Positions 1 to 9,153 of a DNA stretch of 64,000 nucleotides are shown here, in pieces (position 1 is the stretch's first letter; each line of letters opens with the position of its first letter). Both the position numbers and the translations under genes were made by a program. The stretch is taken from assembly GCA_001885315.1 (NCBI GenBank), contig MLPZ01000001.1:124001-188000 (forward strand), read 5' to 3'. A model generated the notes under the pieces. That model was given only the letters and a program-made list of their open reading frames with translations, was not told where the DNA came from and made no database searches. Source of the stretch: Treponema sp. CETP13. GTDB lineage: Bacteria; Spirochaetota; Spirochaetia; Treponematales; Treponemataceae.

Positions 1-1
1 G

Positions 2-3000
2 ATAGAACAATCTTGGACTAAAAGTGTTTCAAAAGTAATGGATCTTACACGACATATACTCTCGTGCAATCCAAAGTTAGATTTTCAGCTAACGTGTACT
101 CCTCCTGATAAACAAGAATTGCATGCGTATTTTTCAGTGTATCAAAATACAAGTAAGCAAAGTGTATCTAAAGCCGATTTAAATGATCAATCTAAAGCTA
201 TTGAGCAAATGAAAAAAGATTTGTTTGTTTGGATTAATGATGTGTATAAAATAAAAAAAACTAAGTTACCAACTGAGAAAGCAGAAGAAAAATTAGAAGG
301 GGAAGGGTATCGCCAACAGTTGCTAGATTTACGAGATTTATATCCTACGCTCTCAGCTATGATTTCATATATCTTAAATTTTGAATATTTAGTTGAATTA
401 GTTCCTGTTATAAAAGAGTTTCATACACTTTGCGATATCGAAAAACGGGCTACTGGGGTTCTTACTTTTAGTGATATTTCATCTCTTGCATTACAAACTT
501 TGCTTGAACATCCAGAAATTAGATACACCGAAAAACAATCAATTCAAAAAATAATGATCGATGAGTTTCAAGATAATAATAAAGAACAGCGCGATATGTT
601 ATTTTTACTTGCCGAAAATGAGCAAAGAATGGATAAAAGCATTCCTCAAGCGGCAGAGCTTTGTCCACAAAAACTTTTTTTTGTTGGAGACGAAAAACAA
701 TCAATTTATAGATTTCGTGGAGCGGATGTATCTGTTTTTAGACAGTTAAAAGACGATTTAGGTGGAAAGGAAATCTATCTTGGAACAAATTATCGCTCTC
801 ATCCCTCTCTTATTGCTGGGTTTAATACCATTTTTGGTGGGTATAAGTATCCTCAAACAGACGATGAACTCGATTTTTTAGACTCAACCACAAGTGACAG
901 CGATAGCCTTTCTTCAGATAAGACAGATAAAGTGTCAAATGCTTGTTCTGTTTTTTTGCAGTCACATCAGTTAAAAGAGGACGTCCAGTTTCCTCTTTTT
1001 GAAGCAACGTATGCTCGAGTAAAGGCTAACTTTTATACAAGGGAAAATCCTACTGTCAAACAAAAATATAAAGCACAATCGCGTATTCATGTTTGTTTGT
1101 GTGATGATTCTAAAAAAAGCGAATACGATGATTTGTCAGATATGGATAAACCAATCTCTAAAGATGAGACACTAGCTATTTTTACTGCTCAAAAAATTAG
1201 AGATATGTTGAATGAAAAAAAAGAGTATAAGGCAAGTGATTTTGCCATTTTGTTTCGAAGCCTTTCAAAACAATTTTTGTACGAAAAACATCTAAGGCGA
1301 CTCAATGTGCCATATGTTACCGAAACAATAAAAGATTTTTTTGGCGATGCGCCGGTAAATGATATTTACAATTTATTACGTATTGTTGTGTATCCGCAAG
1401 ATGCAAAAGCCTTCGGGGCAGTACTCCGATCTCCGTTTGTAAAACTATCTGTTGCAGGCTTGGCAACATGTTTGGTTGCTACAAAAGAAGATACTACAAA
1501 AGAAATATTATACACTTCTCAAAATGGATCAAACCTTTTAGGTGAAGAGCGCGAAAAATATTATGAAGGCTTAGAGCGCTATCAAACATTATGTGCACAA
1601 GCACACGAATTGTCCTGTGCCGATTTACTTTCAAAATTATGGTATAACGAGGGCTATCGTTTTGAGTGTAGTTGGAATCTTGATGTGTCGTTGTTTGCCG
1701 AACTGTATGACTATCTTTTTGAACTTGCTCGTCTTGTAGACCAAGAAGGCGGGGGGCTGAGCGAATTTATTGATAAATTAGATGATTTAAAAGACCCTAA
1801 AAAGAAACTTGAAGGCATGGATATTCCCCTTGAGCGACAGGGTGCTGTTAAATTAATGACTATACATAAAAGTAAAGGACTCGAGTTCCCTGTTGTTTTT
1901 TTAGGTGGAATTTCAAATACTGCACGAGCAGTCAACGATTCTATAGCCTATTTTAACAAAGAAACAGGCTTATCACTTAATTTTCCAAAATCAAAAGATA
2001 TTCCAGAGTGTGAAAGTAATTGGTTTTATACTTCAATGAAACAGCTTGAAACGCAAAAAGATCAAGCTGAATTGCGACGTCTTTTATATGTTGCGGCAAC
2101 TCGTGCCGAAAAAGAGCTGTATATTATAGGTGATTATTCTATACCTGTAAAAGAAATAGACACTGTTGCAAAATCCTGCAAAACACTAGGTGAGGTTCTT
2201 TGTTATTTAATGGGGAATGTAGTCAATGATCCTAAAAAAGCAAAAGATAATAATTATTTAACTAAGATAGAATATGGATATCCTAATGGCAAAATGTTCT
2301 CTCTTTTGTTACCTGTTTTTGCTCAATTTGAAGGTGAAAAAAATCCACCCTTTATTTTTGAAGAAATACCTCGGATTAGTCGCAATCAATTACAAGAGAC
2401 GTCTTGTAAAAATACAGTAATTTCTATTCAAGAAGCCAAAGAAAAAATAGGATCTTTTTACAAGAATGCGCAAGTAATAGAAACATCACTTGTTCCAAAC
2501 CTTTATCGCAATCCATCTCATTTACAAGAAGAATTAAAAATAGAACAGAACTTACGGAGTAGTCAATTTAATTTTCAAAATGAGAATGGAGCCCAAGAAA
2601 AAGTATCTTTATATCCAGAGATAGAGGCTCTTATAAATACTGTAGAAGGATTTGAATATACCGATTTTGGAACAATTGCACATGCATATGTTGAATCCGC
2701 TTTTACAGGGAATCCTGTACTCATAAGTCCTAAGATTGTAACATTGCTTACTTCAAAACAGTTGAACACTATTGAAAAGGCTGCAAAAAAAATGACGCAA
2801 ACCTTTGTAGATTCCGAGCTTGGAAAATCTGCTAAACAAGCCAAATGGGTAGAAAGTGAATATGCTTTTAAGATGATAATTAAAAATAAAGAAAGTGATA
2901 AACAAGAGGGGTCTAATCAAAAACAAAAGGTTATCTTAAACGGTACTATTGACTTATTGTTTGAAGAAGCACAAATTATTGCAGCTAGTGGCAATAAATC

Positions 3001-3223
3001 TAAAAAATTAGTAATTGTAGATTTTAAAACTGATCAAATAGAAAATCCTGAACAGCATTATTTGCAACTTGCCCTGTATAGGAGAGCAGGGGCTAAAATG
3101 CGTAATATTGCCCCAGAAAATACAGAATGCTGGTTGTACTATTTACGTACGGGGCATACAGTAAATATTTCTAAAGAGTGTGCAAAAGTGAATATAGAAA
3201 AGCTGCTATTTAAAACAGTCTAA
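2..3223 (+). CDS. addA: AddA/RecB-type helicase-nuclease, 5' end outside window
   Basis: UvrD-superfamily helicase fused to a C-terminal nuclease, acting in double-strand break end resection. The frame is open to the first base of the window, so the ATG at 38 is probably internal and the N-terminal Walker A part is missing. Counting from that ATG, visible motifs are Walker B DEFQD (about residue 175), motif III GDEKQSIYRFRGAD (about 217-230), motif IV NYRSHP, motif V TIHKSKGLEFP (about 608) and motif VI LYVAATRAEKE (about 683). The last 200 residues carry a RecB-family nuclease: GTIAH, then VDFKTDQ (about 994) and a QxxxY element (YLQLALY). The combination of helicase plus nuclease fits AddA better than RecB of the RecBCD complex, but the partner gene lies upstream out of view, so AddA versus RecB is an inference. 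The stop at 3223 is one base from the stop of the convergent gene. Confidence 0.85.
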   Translation: MEQSWTKSVSKVMDLTRHILSCNPKLDFQLTCTPPDKQELHAYFSVYQNTSKQSVSKADLNDQSKAIEQMKKDLFVWINDVYKIKKTKLPTEKAEEKLEGEGYRQQLLDLRDLYPTLSAMISYILNFEYLVELVPVIKEFHTLCDIEKRATGVLTFSDISSLALQTLLEHPEIRYTEKQSIQKIMIDEFQDNNKEQRDMLFLLAENEQRMDKSIPQAAELCPQKLFFVGDEKQSIYRFRGADVSVFRQLKDDLGGKEIYLGTNYRSHPSLIAGFNTIFGGYKYPQTDDELDFLDSTTSDSDSLSSDKTDKVSNACSVFLQSHQLKEDVQFPLFEATYARVKANFYTRENPTVKQKYKAQSRIHVCLCDDSKKSEYDDLSDMDKPISKDETLAIFTAQKIRDMLNEKKEYKASDFAILFRSLSKQFLYEKHLRRLNVPYVTETIKDFFGDAPVNDIYNLLRIVVYPQDAKAFGAVLRSPFVKLSVAGLATCLVATKEDTTKEILYTSQNGSNLLGEEREKYYEGLERYQTLCAQAHELSCADLLSKLWYNEGYRFECSWNLDVSLFAELYDYLFELARLVDQEGGGLSEFIDKLDDLKDPKKKLEGMDIPLERQGAVKLMTIHKSKGLEFPVVFLGGISNTARAVNDSIAYFNKETGLSLNFPKSKDIPECESNWFYTSMKQLETQKDQAELRRLLYVAATRAEKELYIIGDYSIPVKEIDTVAKSCKTLGEVLCYLMGNVVNDPKKAKDNNYLTKIEYGYPNGKMFSLLLPVFAQFEGEKNPPFIFEEIPRISRNQLQETSCKNTVISIQEAKEKIGSFYKNAQVIETSLVPNLYRNPSHLQEELKIEQNLRSSQFNFQNENGAQEKVSLYPEIEALINTVEGFEYTDFGTIAHAYVESAFTGNPVLISPKIVTLLTSKQLNTIEKAAKKMTQTFVDSELGKSAKQAKWVESEYAFKMIIKNKESDKQEGSNQKQKVILNGTIDLLFEEAQIIAASGNKSKKLVIVDFKTDQIENPEQHYLQLALYRRAGAKMRNIAPENTECWLYYLRTGHTVNISKECAKVNIEKLLFKTV

Positions 3224-3224
3224 A

Positions 3225-3782
3225 CTACCGTCGTTTTCCAGTGATTTCTTTTACGGTAATTTCGATAATTGGCATAGTATCTATTATTTCTGTGTTATAC
3301 TGAGGTTTTCCGGTATAGCCACTTTTTTTCATAAGGGCATCCATAGCTTCTCTTCTAATTTTATCTTGTTCTGCTATTGCCAATAGTCCATATGGTCGTT
3401 CTGACTCGTTAGGTCTTTTAGGTTGTTTTGGACCATATAATATTTTTGCTTCTCCTGTGCCAAAAATACTTTCGTAATGAGTTGTCCATTGACAGGCATC
3501 TTCAGGATGGTCTTCATCGCTAATTTTTTCGTGTAAGACTGCGGTAAAACAAACGGTATTATTTTTTTCTAGAATGTCCATTTTACGGCCATCTTTTGCG
3601 CCATGAAAATATATTTTTAAAACTTCGTCGTTGTTGTGTATTGTGCAAAAATTTAGGGGAACTGTATACGGGGTAGGAGTTCCTTCTGTGGTATCAATCA
3701 TTCCAAGAACAAGTGATTGGCATTTGTCTAAGATAGCAATTACTTCTTCTGTATCTTTTATTTCAAGTTCATCTCTTCTCAT
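3225..3782 (-). CDS. pyridoxamine 5'-phosphate oxidase-like flavin-binding protein (NimA-like)
   Basis: Split-barrel flavin-binding family. The protein shows the family pattern: a lead-in helix, VLGMIDTTEGTPTPYTVPLNF strands, FHGAKDGRKMDIL (residues contacting flavin phosphate in relatives), and HYESIFGTGEAKIL near the middle. This pattern is typical of the NimA/PNPOx-like proteins annotated as nitroimidazole resistance or heme/flavin-binding proteins; the actual substrate cannot be read from sequence. The start chosen is ATG at 3782 because AGAGG lies 8 bases upstream; a longer frame begins with GTG at 3791, but that GTG overlaps the same AGAGG and is unlikely. About 185 residues, cytoplasmic, no signal peptide. 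Its 3' end abuts addA tail-to-tail with one base between. Confidence 0.75.
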   Translation of the reverse strand: MRRDELEIKDTEEVIAILDKCQSLVLGMIDTTEGTPTPYTVPLNFCTIHNNDEVLKIYFHGAKDGRKMDILEKNNTVCFTAVLHEKISDEDHPEDACQWTTHYESIFGTGEAKILYGPKQPKRPNESERPYGLLAIAEQDKIRREAMDALMKKSGYTGKPQYNTEIIDTMPIIEITVKEITGKRR

Positions 3783-3807
3783 AGTATTCACCTCTTTTTA
3801 TAAATAT

Positions 3808-4503
3808 TTATTTGTTCATATCCCACGTAGAAATTCCTGTTCCTGTTACCGGAATCTTTTCACCTAAATATTTAGGATCCCTTCTTATCATCGTATCTAA
3901 AAAAGCTTTTACGCGCGCAAAATATTCTCTAAATGCCCACGAAAATTGCCATTTTTTAGAAAATTTACTTTGATCTAGACTGTATGCGTAAGCATTTATT
4001 CCTAGATTTCTGGCAATATAGACGGCTCGTATAGTATGAAAATTTTGAGAAATTATTATAAGATTTTCAGCACAAAATATTTTTTGCGCTCTTATAATGC
4101 TATCATACGTATCAAAACCTGCATGGTCAAGAAATATTCGGTTTTTATCAAATTCAGGATAATTATTTAGAATATAAATTCTCATGGCATTTACTTCGTC
4201 ATACCACTTTTTGCCATGATCACCAGAAAGCAAAAGAGTTTCGGCATAATTGTTTGAAAACGCTTCTATCCCTGCTTCAACTCTATCTTTTAACACAGTT
4301 GATAGTGTTGTTCCTGATACTTGGGCTCCAAGAACTAGACAAGTCCAACCTTGATTTCCTTTTGGTTTAGGCAAATCGTTAAAAGAGGTTATAATATATT
4401 TTTCGGAAGATACAGACATATAAATGTTAATTAGTATGGTTGCTGTTCCAATCATAAAACATATAATAAAAAATGCCTGTACTATTTTTTTTAACCTATT
4501 CAT
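3808..4503 (-). CDS. SanA/ElyC/YdcF-family (DUF218) membrane-anchored protein
   Basis: Single N-terminal transmembrane segment (about residues 9-29), followed by a DUF218 domain facing the periplasm. Family marks are CLVLGAQVSGTTLSTVLKDRV, LLLSGDHG, the aspartate-rich IFLDHAGFDTYDSIIRAQ, and IISQNFHTIRAVYIARNLG. SanA/YdcF relatives affect envelope permeability and vancomycin sensitivity; biochemical activity is not established. Length 231 is normal for SanA. No Shine-Dalgarno is visible before the ATG; TATAAT sits 9 bases upstream (minus strand) with a poor CTTTAA at 17 bases, so a near-leaderless transcript is possible. It lies between the flavin protein and Hsp33 genes in the same orientation. 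Confidence 0.75.
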   Translation of the reverse strand: MNRLKKIVQAFFIICFMIGTATILINIYMSVSSEKYIITSFNDLPKPKGNQGWTCLVLGAQVSGTTLSTVLKDRVEAGIEAFSNNYAETLLLSGDHGKKWYDEVNAMRIYILNNYPEFDKNRIFLDHAGFDTYDSIIRAQKIFCAENLIIISQNFHTIRAVYIARNLGINAYAYSLDQSKFSKKWQFSWAFREYFARVKAFLDTMIRRDPKYLGEKIPVTGTGISTWDMNK

Positions 4504-4535
4504 TATAATCTAATTATATCGTAAATAGCATTATT

Positions 4536-5474
4536 TTAAAGCTCTGATACAGAGATAGAATATCTGCTACCACAATTATGACAAATTATTTCAAGAGGAT
4601 CTGGTCCATTCTTTTTTATGTCTTCCAACTCTTTTTGATTTAAGTTTTTGACTGAGTTTATAAATTTTTCTTTTGTACAAGGGCAATTCCATTCAATTTT
4701 ACGTGTTAGTGCTTTTAAAGGTTTAAATTCACGAAATAAACCAAATATTATATCTTCTAAATCACCTTTTTGACTAAACCAATCTCCAAAAGAAGGAGCT
4801 GCATATAATGCTGCTTCGACACGTTTAGTTAAATCATCTGCTTCTTCATCTGAAAAGTGTTTTTTTCCACCAATATTTGGCATTTTTTGTAAAAAAAGTC
4901 CTCCAGCACCAATAACACGTCCTTGTTTATCAAATTGAATACTTGTATTAAAAGCTGTGGGAGTTTGCTCAGATTGCATAAAATACCAGGTTAAATCTTT
5001 TGCAATATTTTTATATTTAATTTCTGTAGTTCCAACTTGTGCGGCTTTTGCTCCTTCTGGATATCGACTTATAGTTACTGTTCCAGGTCCAAAAAAAGGA
5101 GCCAAATCCCAGTTTTCAAGAGGTGTATCGATTGGAATAGGGTTTTGTAGTAAATGAGCTCGAACCCATCCCATAGAATCTGCATCTACAGAGAAACCTG
5201 CTGCTGGCCCATTGCAATCATATCTAAAATTAAGATGTTCTCGACCTTTCATTGTAGGTATAAGGAGAGCTCCACATAATGAAGCTTGCCCTAAAATCAT
5301 GGTTTCTAGTATCCCAAGATTATATTGGGCTCGCATTTGATTTACAAAACGAGTTCCATGGAAAAATGCTCCACGGTATAATCCATCAGCCATGATAAAA
5401 ATTTCCATTTCATCTTTATATAACGTCTCTAAATGAGCAAGGAGTTCTTTATCAGTTATCTGTGCTTTTATCAT
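4536..5474 (-). CDS. hslO: Hsp33 redox-regulated chaperone
   Basis: ATP-independent holdase activated by oxidation. The C-terminal zinc/redox switch is intact: CPC (about residue 264) and CHNC (about residue 298), the CXC...CXXC pattern that defines Hsp33. Upstream, GLYRGAFFHGTRFVNQMRAQ and the LGILETMILGQASLCGALL core match the family N-domain. The chosen start (ATG at 5474) gives 312 residues, near the usual 290; the alternative TTG at 5510 would add 12 hydrophobic residues not seen in the family. There is no Shine-Dalgarno before this ATG; a promoter-like TTGTAC-18-TATATT ends 6 bases before it, suggesting leaderless initiation (see finding). Confidence 0.92.
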   Translation of the reverse strand: MIKAQITDKELLAHLETLYKDEMEIFIMADGLYRGAFFHGTRFVNQMRAQYNLGILETMILGQASLCGALLIPTMKGREHLNFRYDCNGPAAGFSVDADSMGWVRAHLLQNPIPIDTPLENWDLAPFFGPGTVTISRYPEGAKAAQVGTTEIKYKNIAKDLTWYFMQSEQTPTAFNTSIQFDKQGRVIGAGGLFLQKMPNIGGKKHFSDEEADDLTKRVEAALYAAPSFGDWFSQKGDLEDIIFGLFREFKPLKALTRKIEWNCPCTKEKFINSVKNLNQKELEDIKKNGPDPLEIICHNCGSRYSISVSEL

Positions 5475-5480
5475 AGTATG

Positions 5481-5510
5481 AATATAGCAAAATGAACAAA
5501 AAAAGTACAA
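5481..5510 (-). promoter_or_regulatory. putative promoter of hslO (leaderless geometry)
   Basis: On the minus strand, TTGTAC (5510-5505) and TATATT (5486-5481) are separated by 18 bases. The -10 box ends 6 bases before the ATG at 5474, so transcription would begin at or within two bases of the start codon. Inferred from consensus match only. Confidence 0.5.
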
Positions 5511-5538
5511 TCATTTTGTAAATACAAAACAAAAAAAG

Positions 5539-6954
5539 TTAAATAGTCTCAACTTTTATCATATTTGTTGTTCCCGCCTGTCCCAGTGGTAATCCGGCAG
5601 TTATAACAACAATATCATTTTTTGAAAGATATCCATGTTCTTTTGTTTCTTTAATTGCATATTCAAAAAGTTTTAAAACGTCTTTTTTATCTAAGAACAT
5701 TATAGGCATAACTCCAAAACTTAAATTTAGCTGCCTACAAACTTGTAGAGATGTAGAACAACCTGCGATGATACAGGATGGGCTATATCTAGAAATCATT
5801 CTAGCTGTATGACCTGATTCAGTTACCGTAACAATAGCTTTTGCTTGCAAATTGAGTGCCGTAGTTACTGTAGCATGAGAGATAGCTTCTGTGATGTCTG
5901 GGTTTTTATTTATCTTTTTACTAAAAAAACGTTGCTTATAATCGATTGCTTCTTCTGTCTTTGTAGCTATTTTTACCATTGTTTTTAATGATTCTATAGG
6001 ATATGTTCCCGCTGCAGTTTCTCCTGATAACATAATAGCACTTGTACCATCATAGATTGCGTTTGCTACATCTGCAGTTTCTGCTCTTGTAGGTCTTGGG
6101 TTTTTCATCATTGAATCAAGCATTTGTGTTGCTGTAATGACTTGTTTGCCAATACTGCGGGTCATTTTAATTATTTTCTTTTGTAAAATTGGAACCTCTT
6201 CAATTGGAATTTCTACTCCTAAATCTCCTCGGGCAACCATAATACCATCTGATTCTTGAATTATTTCTTCTAGATTATCGACCCCTTGACGATTCTCAAT
6301 TTTTGAGATTATTTTAATATTCTCTCCACCATTTTCGGCAAGCAAAGCTCGTATTTGTTTTACGTCATGGGCAGACCTAACAAAGGAAGCAGCTATAAAA
6401 TCAAATCCTTGTTTTATTCCAAAAATAACATCACTTTTATCTCTTTCGCTTAGATATTCCATTGTTAAGATGGTGTCTGGAACATTTACTCCTTTCGTAT
6501 CAGATATAATACCCCCATTTAGAACGGTACATTTTAAATCTGTTTTAGTTATATCTGTTACAAGTAAATCTATAAGTCCATCGTCAATAAAAATATGCTT
6601 ACCAACATCTAAGTCTTTTATAATGTTTTGATAACTTATTGATACAATATTGTTTGTTCCAATGACATCCCGGGTTGTTAATGTAAAGACCTGGTTTTGA
6701 AGTAATTCAATTTTTCCCTTTTCAAATTTGCCAATTCTTATTTCAGGGCCTTTTGTATCTAAAAGAGTTGCTATATTCTGATACTTACCCTTTCGAAGTC
6801 TATTAAGAGCTTCGAATCTTTTTTTGTGATCTTCTTGAGTACCATGCGAAAAATTAAATCGTGCAACATTCATTCCAATTTTAACAAGTTCTTCTAAGAC
6901 ATTTTCTTTATCTGTTGCTGGTCCAAGTGTACATACAATTTTGGTTTTTCTCAT
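5539..6954 (-). CDS. pyk: pyruvate kinase
   Basis: Last step of glycolysis: phosphoenolpyruvate plus ADP to pyruvate plus ATP. Full length (471 residues). Signatures: N-terminal KTKIVCTLGPAT and MNVARFNFSHG, the active-site lysine region IKIISKIENRQGVDNL, MVARGDLGVEIPIEEVP, and TATQMLDSMMKNPRPTRAETADVANAIYDG. The C-terminal domain (TVTESGHTARMISRYSP) is also complete. It starts at ATG 6954 with AAGGGG about 8 bases upstream. With class II aldolase nearby, the window holds two glycolytic enzymes. An 8-bp-class dyad (CCCTTT...AAAGGG, 7009-7027) lies upstream near a possible promoter. Confidence 0.97.
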   Translation of the reverse strand: MRKTKIVCTLGPATDKENVLEELVKIGMNVARFNFSHGTQEDHKKRFEALNRLRKGKYQNIATLLDTKGPEIRIGKFEKGKIELLQNQVFTLTTRDVIGTNNIVSISYQNIIKDLDVGKHIFIDDGLIDLLVTDITKTDLKCTVLNGGIISDTKGVNVPDTILTMEYLSERDKSDVIFGIKQGFDFIAASFVRSAHDVKQIRALLAENGGENIKIISKIENRQGVDNLEEIIQESDGIMVARGDLGVEIPIEEVPILQKKIIKMTRSIGKQVITATQMLDSMMKNPRPTRAETADVANAIYDGTSAIMLSGETAAGTYPIESLKTMVKIATKTEEAIDYKQRFFSKKINKNPDITEAISHATVTTALNLQAKAIVTVTESGHTARMISRYSPSCIIAGCSTSLQVCRQLNLSFGVMPIMFLDKKDVLKLFEYAIKETKEHGYLSKNDIVVITAGLPLGQAGTTNMIKVETI

Positions 6955-7008
6955 ATTTGATACCCCTTATATAATAAATAATCTCTAGCTTATAATATAA
7001 CATTTATT

Positions 7009-7027
7009 CCCTTTTGTATGTAAAGGG
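7009..7027. repeat. inverted repeat between pyk and ttcA
   Basis: CCCTTT (7009-7014) and AAAGGG (7022-7027) form a dyad separated by 7 bases. It lies upstream of divergent pyk and ttcA and its TTTACA portion could be the -35 of a pyk promoter (TTTACA-18-TTATAT on the minus strand). It may be an operator; no function can be assigned. Confidence 0.35.
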
Positions 7028-7065
7028 TTAGCTAATCAAATTAATAATCCAATACTTTATTTATA

Positions 7066-7094
7066 TTGACAAAAGTTTTTTGTACTGTCAGATT
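7066..7094 (+). promoter_or_regulatory. putative promoter of ttcA-like gene
   Basis: Perfect -35 TTGACA (7066-7071), 17-base spacer, weak -10 CAGATT (7089-7094) that keeps the important A2 and T6 positions. The -10 ends 6 bases before ATG 7101, the same geometry as other SD-less genes in this window. Confidence 0.45.
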
Positions 7095-7100
7095 GTATTT

Positions 7101-7814
7101 ATGGCACAACCAAAGATTTTTTCACTCATGGATAAAGCTATTCATGAATATAACCTCATAGAAAAAGGTGACAAAATATTAATTGGGGCTTCTGGTGGTA
7201 AGGATTCAACCGCTTTAGTTGAATATTTTGCTAGTAGGAAACATCAAAAGAGGCCAAATGACGATTTTGAATTTATGGCAATACATATTGCTCCAGGTTT
7301 TGCAGATCACCTAAATCCGAAACTTGTAGAACAATTTGAACACTGGGGTGTTGATTTTAAAACAATAAATATAGATGTGCTTGGTCGATTAAAACCGGGT
7401 AAAAAAATGAATTGTTGGTGGTGTTCTACACAGCGTCGTACAGAGCTTAATAATTATGCAATGGAACATGGTTATAATAAAATAGCTCTTGGGCATCATC
7501 TTGATGATATTCTCGAAACGTTATTAATGAATGCACTTAAAAAAGGACAACTAAGCACTATGCCACCTCGTTTAAAGTATAAAAAATATCCAGTGACAGT
7601 TATTCGGCCTCTTTGTTTTGCTACCGATCAATCCATAGTGGATCATGCCGAGAAAGTGGGGTATAAAAAAGATACTACTACATGTACATATGATGATAAC
7701 TCTACGAGAAAAAAAGCGCGTTCAAGACTTTATGCTCTTACTGAAGGTAATGAACATGAAAAATTGAAGTTTTTCGAAGCTCTTCGCAATATAAATACTG
7801 AATATTTACCATAA
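7101..7814 (+). CDS. ttcA: TtcA-family tRNA 2-thiocytidine synthetase-like ATPase
   Basis: PP-loop ATPase that activates a tRNA cytidine for thiolation, normally C32. Near the N-terminus is the ATP-pyrophosphatase motif SGGKDS; a C-X2-C pair (NCWWCSTQRR) follows in the middle, and LGHHLDDILETLLMNALKKG is the typical TtcA helix. TtcA enzymes use these cysteines and a third one to hold an iron-sulfur cluster; TTTCTYDDNSTRKKAR supplies a candidate third cysteine. About 237 residues, shorter than E. coli TtcA (about 310), as in many anaerobes. The ATG at 7101 is chosen over TTG at 7080 because the TTG lies inside the putative promoter. No Shine-Dalgarno is visible. Confidence 0.85.
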   Translation: MAQPKIFSLMDKAIHEYNLIEKGDKILIGASGGKDSTALVEYFASRKHQKRPNDDFEFMAIHIAPGFADHLNPKLVEQFEHWGVDFKTINIDVLGRLKPGKKMNCWWCSTQRRTELNNYAMEHGYNKIALGHHLDDILETLLMNALKKGQLSTMPPRLKYKKYPVTVIRPLCFATDQSIVDHAEKVGYKKDTTTCTYDDNSTRKKARSRLYALTEGNEHEKLKFFEALRNINTEYLP

Positions 7815-7890
7815 GTTGTGCTTTTTGTTTAATGCGAAAGTATAATATCAATGTAAAAAGAAAGTTTAAGTATTTAAACATTTAAAGAGA

Positions 7891-7929
7891 AAAAAAGCAC
7901 ACTTCCTTTTATGGGTAGTGTGCTTTTTT
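7891..7929. terminator. bidirectional terminator between ttcA and fba
   Basis: A perfect 13-bp hairpin, AAAAAAGCACACT (7891-7903) with its complement at 7917-7929 and a 13-base loop. The A-tract on the left and T-tract on the right make it an intrinsic terminator for both converging genes. Confidence 0.9.
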
Positions 7930-7951
7930 ATTTACATAGGTAAATATTATC

Positions 7952-8956
7952 TTATTCGGCTTTTCCAGCTGAACCAAGAACTTCCTTGTTTTTACGCATA
8001 TACATTTTTTTTAGTTCTTCACGTGCTGGTCCAAGATATTTACGAGGATCAAATTCTTCTGGTTGTTCAGCAAATACTTTTCGAACAGCAGCTGTCATTG
8101 CAAGACGACCATCTGAGTCAATGTTGATTTTGCAAACAGCAGATTTAGCTGCTTTGCGAAGTTGTTCTTCAGGAATACCAACTGAATCTTTGAGTTTTCC
8201 ACCAAATTTTTCAATTTGTTTAACATATTCTTGAGGAACTGAAGAAGATCCGTGTAATACAATAGGAAATCCAGGAAGTTTGTTTTCGATTTCTTTAAGA
8301 ATATCAAAAGCTAATGGAGGTGGAATTAAAAGTCCATCTGCATTGCGTGTACATTGTTCTGGAGTAAATTTACAGCGACCATGACTTGTACCAATAGAAA
8401 TAGCAAGAGAATCAACACCAGTTCTTTTAACAAATTCTTGTACTTCTTCTGGTTGAGTGTAATGGCTTTCTTCAGCAGCAACATCATCTTCAACACCAGC
8501 TAAAACACCAAGTTCACCTTCTACAGTAACATAATCTTTTTGAGAATGTGCGTAATCACAAACTTTTTTTGTAAGTGCACAGTTTTCATCAAATGAAAGA
8601 GCTGATCCATCAATCATTACAGATGAAAATCCCATTTCAATACAACTCTGGCAAAGTTCAAATGATGAACCGTGATCAAGATGTAAACAAATCTGAGGGT
8701 TTTCCCAACCAAGTTCTTTTGCATATTCTACTGCACCTTGTGCCATGTAGCGAAGCATAGTTTGATTAGCATATTTGCGAGCCCCTGATGAAACCTGAAT
8801 AATAACAGGTGATCTAGTTTCTGCACATGCAGCTGTAATTGCTTGTAATTGTTCCATGTTGTTGAAGTTGTAAGCAGGAATAGCGTATCCGCCATCAACA
8901 GCCTTTTTAAACATCTCAACTGTGTTTACAAGGCCCAATTCTTTATAACTGGTCAT
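7952..8956 (-). CDS. fba: class II fructose-bisphosphate aldolase
   Basis: Zinc-dependent cleavage of fructose 1,6-bisphosphate into dihydroxyacetone phosphate and glyceraldehyde 3-phosphate. Family motifs: IPAYNFNNMEQLQAI at the N-terminus, LHLDHGSSFELCQ with the metal-binding histidine and catalytic aspartate, GFSSVMIDGSALSFDENC, GELGVLAGVED, and VLHGSSSVPQEYV. Length 334 is typical. It begins at ATG 8956 with GGAG 8 bases upstream, and a possible promoter (TTGATT-15-CATAAT) lies at 9018-8992. It ends at the bidirectional terminator at 7891-7929. Confidence 0.96.
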   Translation of the reverse strand: MTSYKELGLVNTVEMFKKAVDGGYAIPAYNFNNMEQLQAITAACAETRSPVIIQVSSGARKYANQTMLRYMAQGAVEYAKELGWENPQICLHLDHGSSFELCQSCIEMGFSSVMIDGSALSFDENCALTKKVCDYAHSQKDYVTVEGELGVLAGVEDDVAAEESHYTQPEEVQEFVKRTGVDSLAISIGTSHGRCKFTPEQCTRNADGLLIPPPLAFDILKEIENKLPGFPIVLHGSSSVPQEYVKQIEKFGGKLKDSVGIPEEQLRKAAKSAVCKINIDSDGRLAMTAAVRKVFAEQPEEFDPRKYLGPAREELKKMYMRKNKEVLGSAGKAE

Positions 8957-9068
8957 TTATGACTCCTTAAAATAAGTAATTATTTATCCATATTATGCAA
9001 ATTAGATTAAATAATCAAGCGATTTGAAAATGATAATAGAAAAAAAATACATAATTTAAATAATAAGT

Positions 9069-9097
9069 TTGACAAATATGTGGTGAACAAATATAAT
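9069..9097 (+). promoter_or_regulatory. consensus sigma-70 promoter of the flaA pair
   Basis: TTGACA (9069-9074), exactly 17 bases, TATAAT (9092-9097): a perfect match in both boxes and in spacing. The nearby start codon (9154) has AAAGGAG at 9141-9147. Predicts high constitutive expression from sigma-70, not sigma-28. Confidence 0.85.
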
Positions 9098-9153
9098 TAT
9101 TACGATATACTAATTGTAAAAAGTTTTTATACATATATTAAAAGGAGTTCTGG

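Noticed and set aside
8095-8307. Minus-strand ORF inside fba, plus other long frames within real genes
   Set aside because: These are shadow frames of well-supported genes, with no Shine-Dalgarno or family match.
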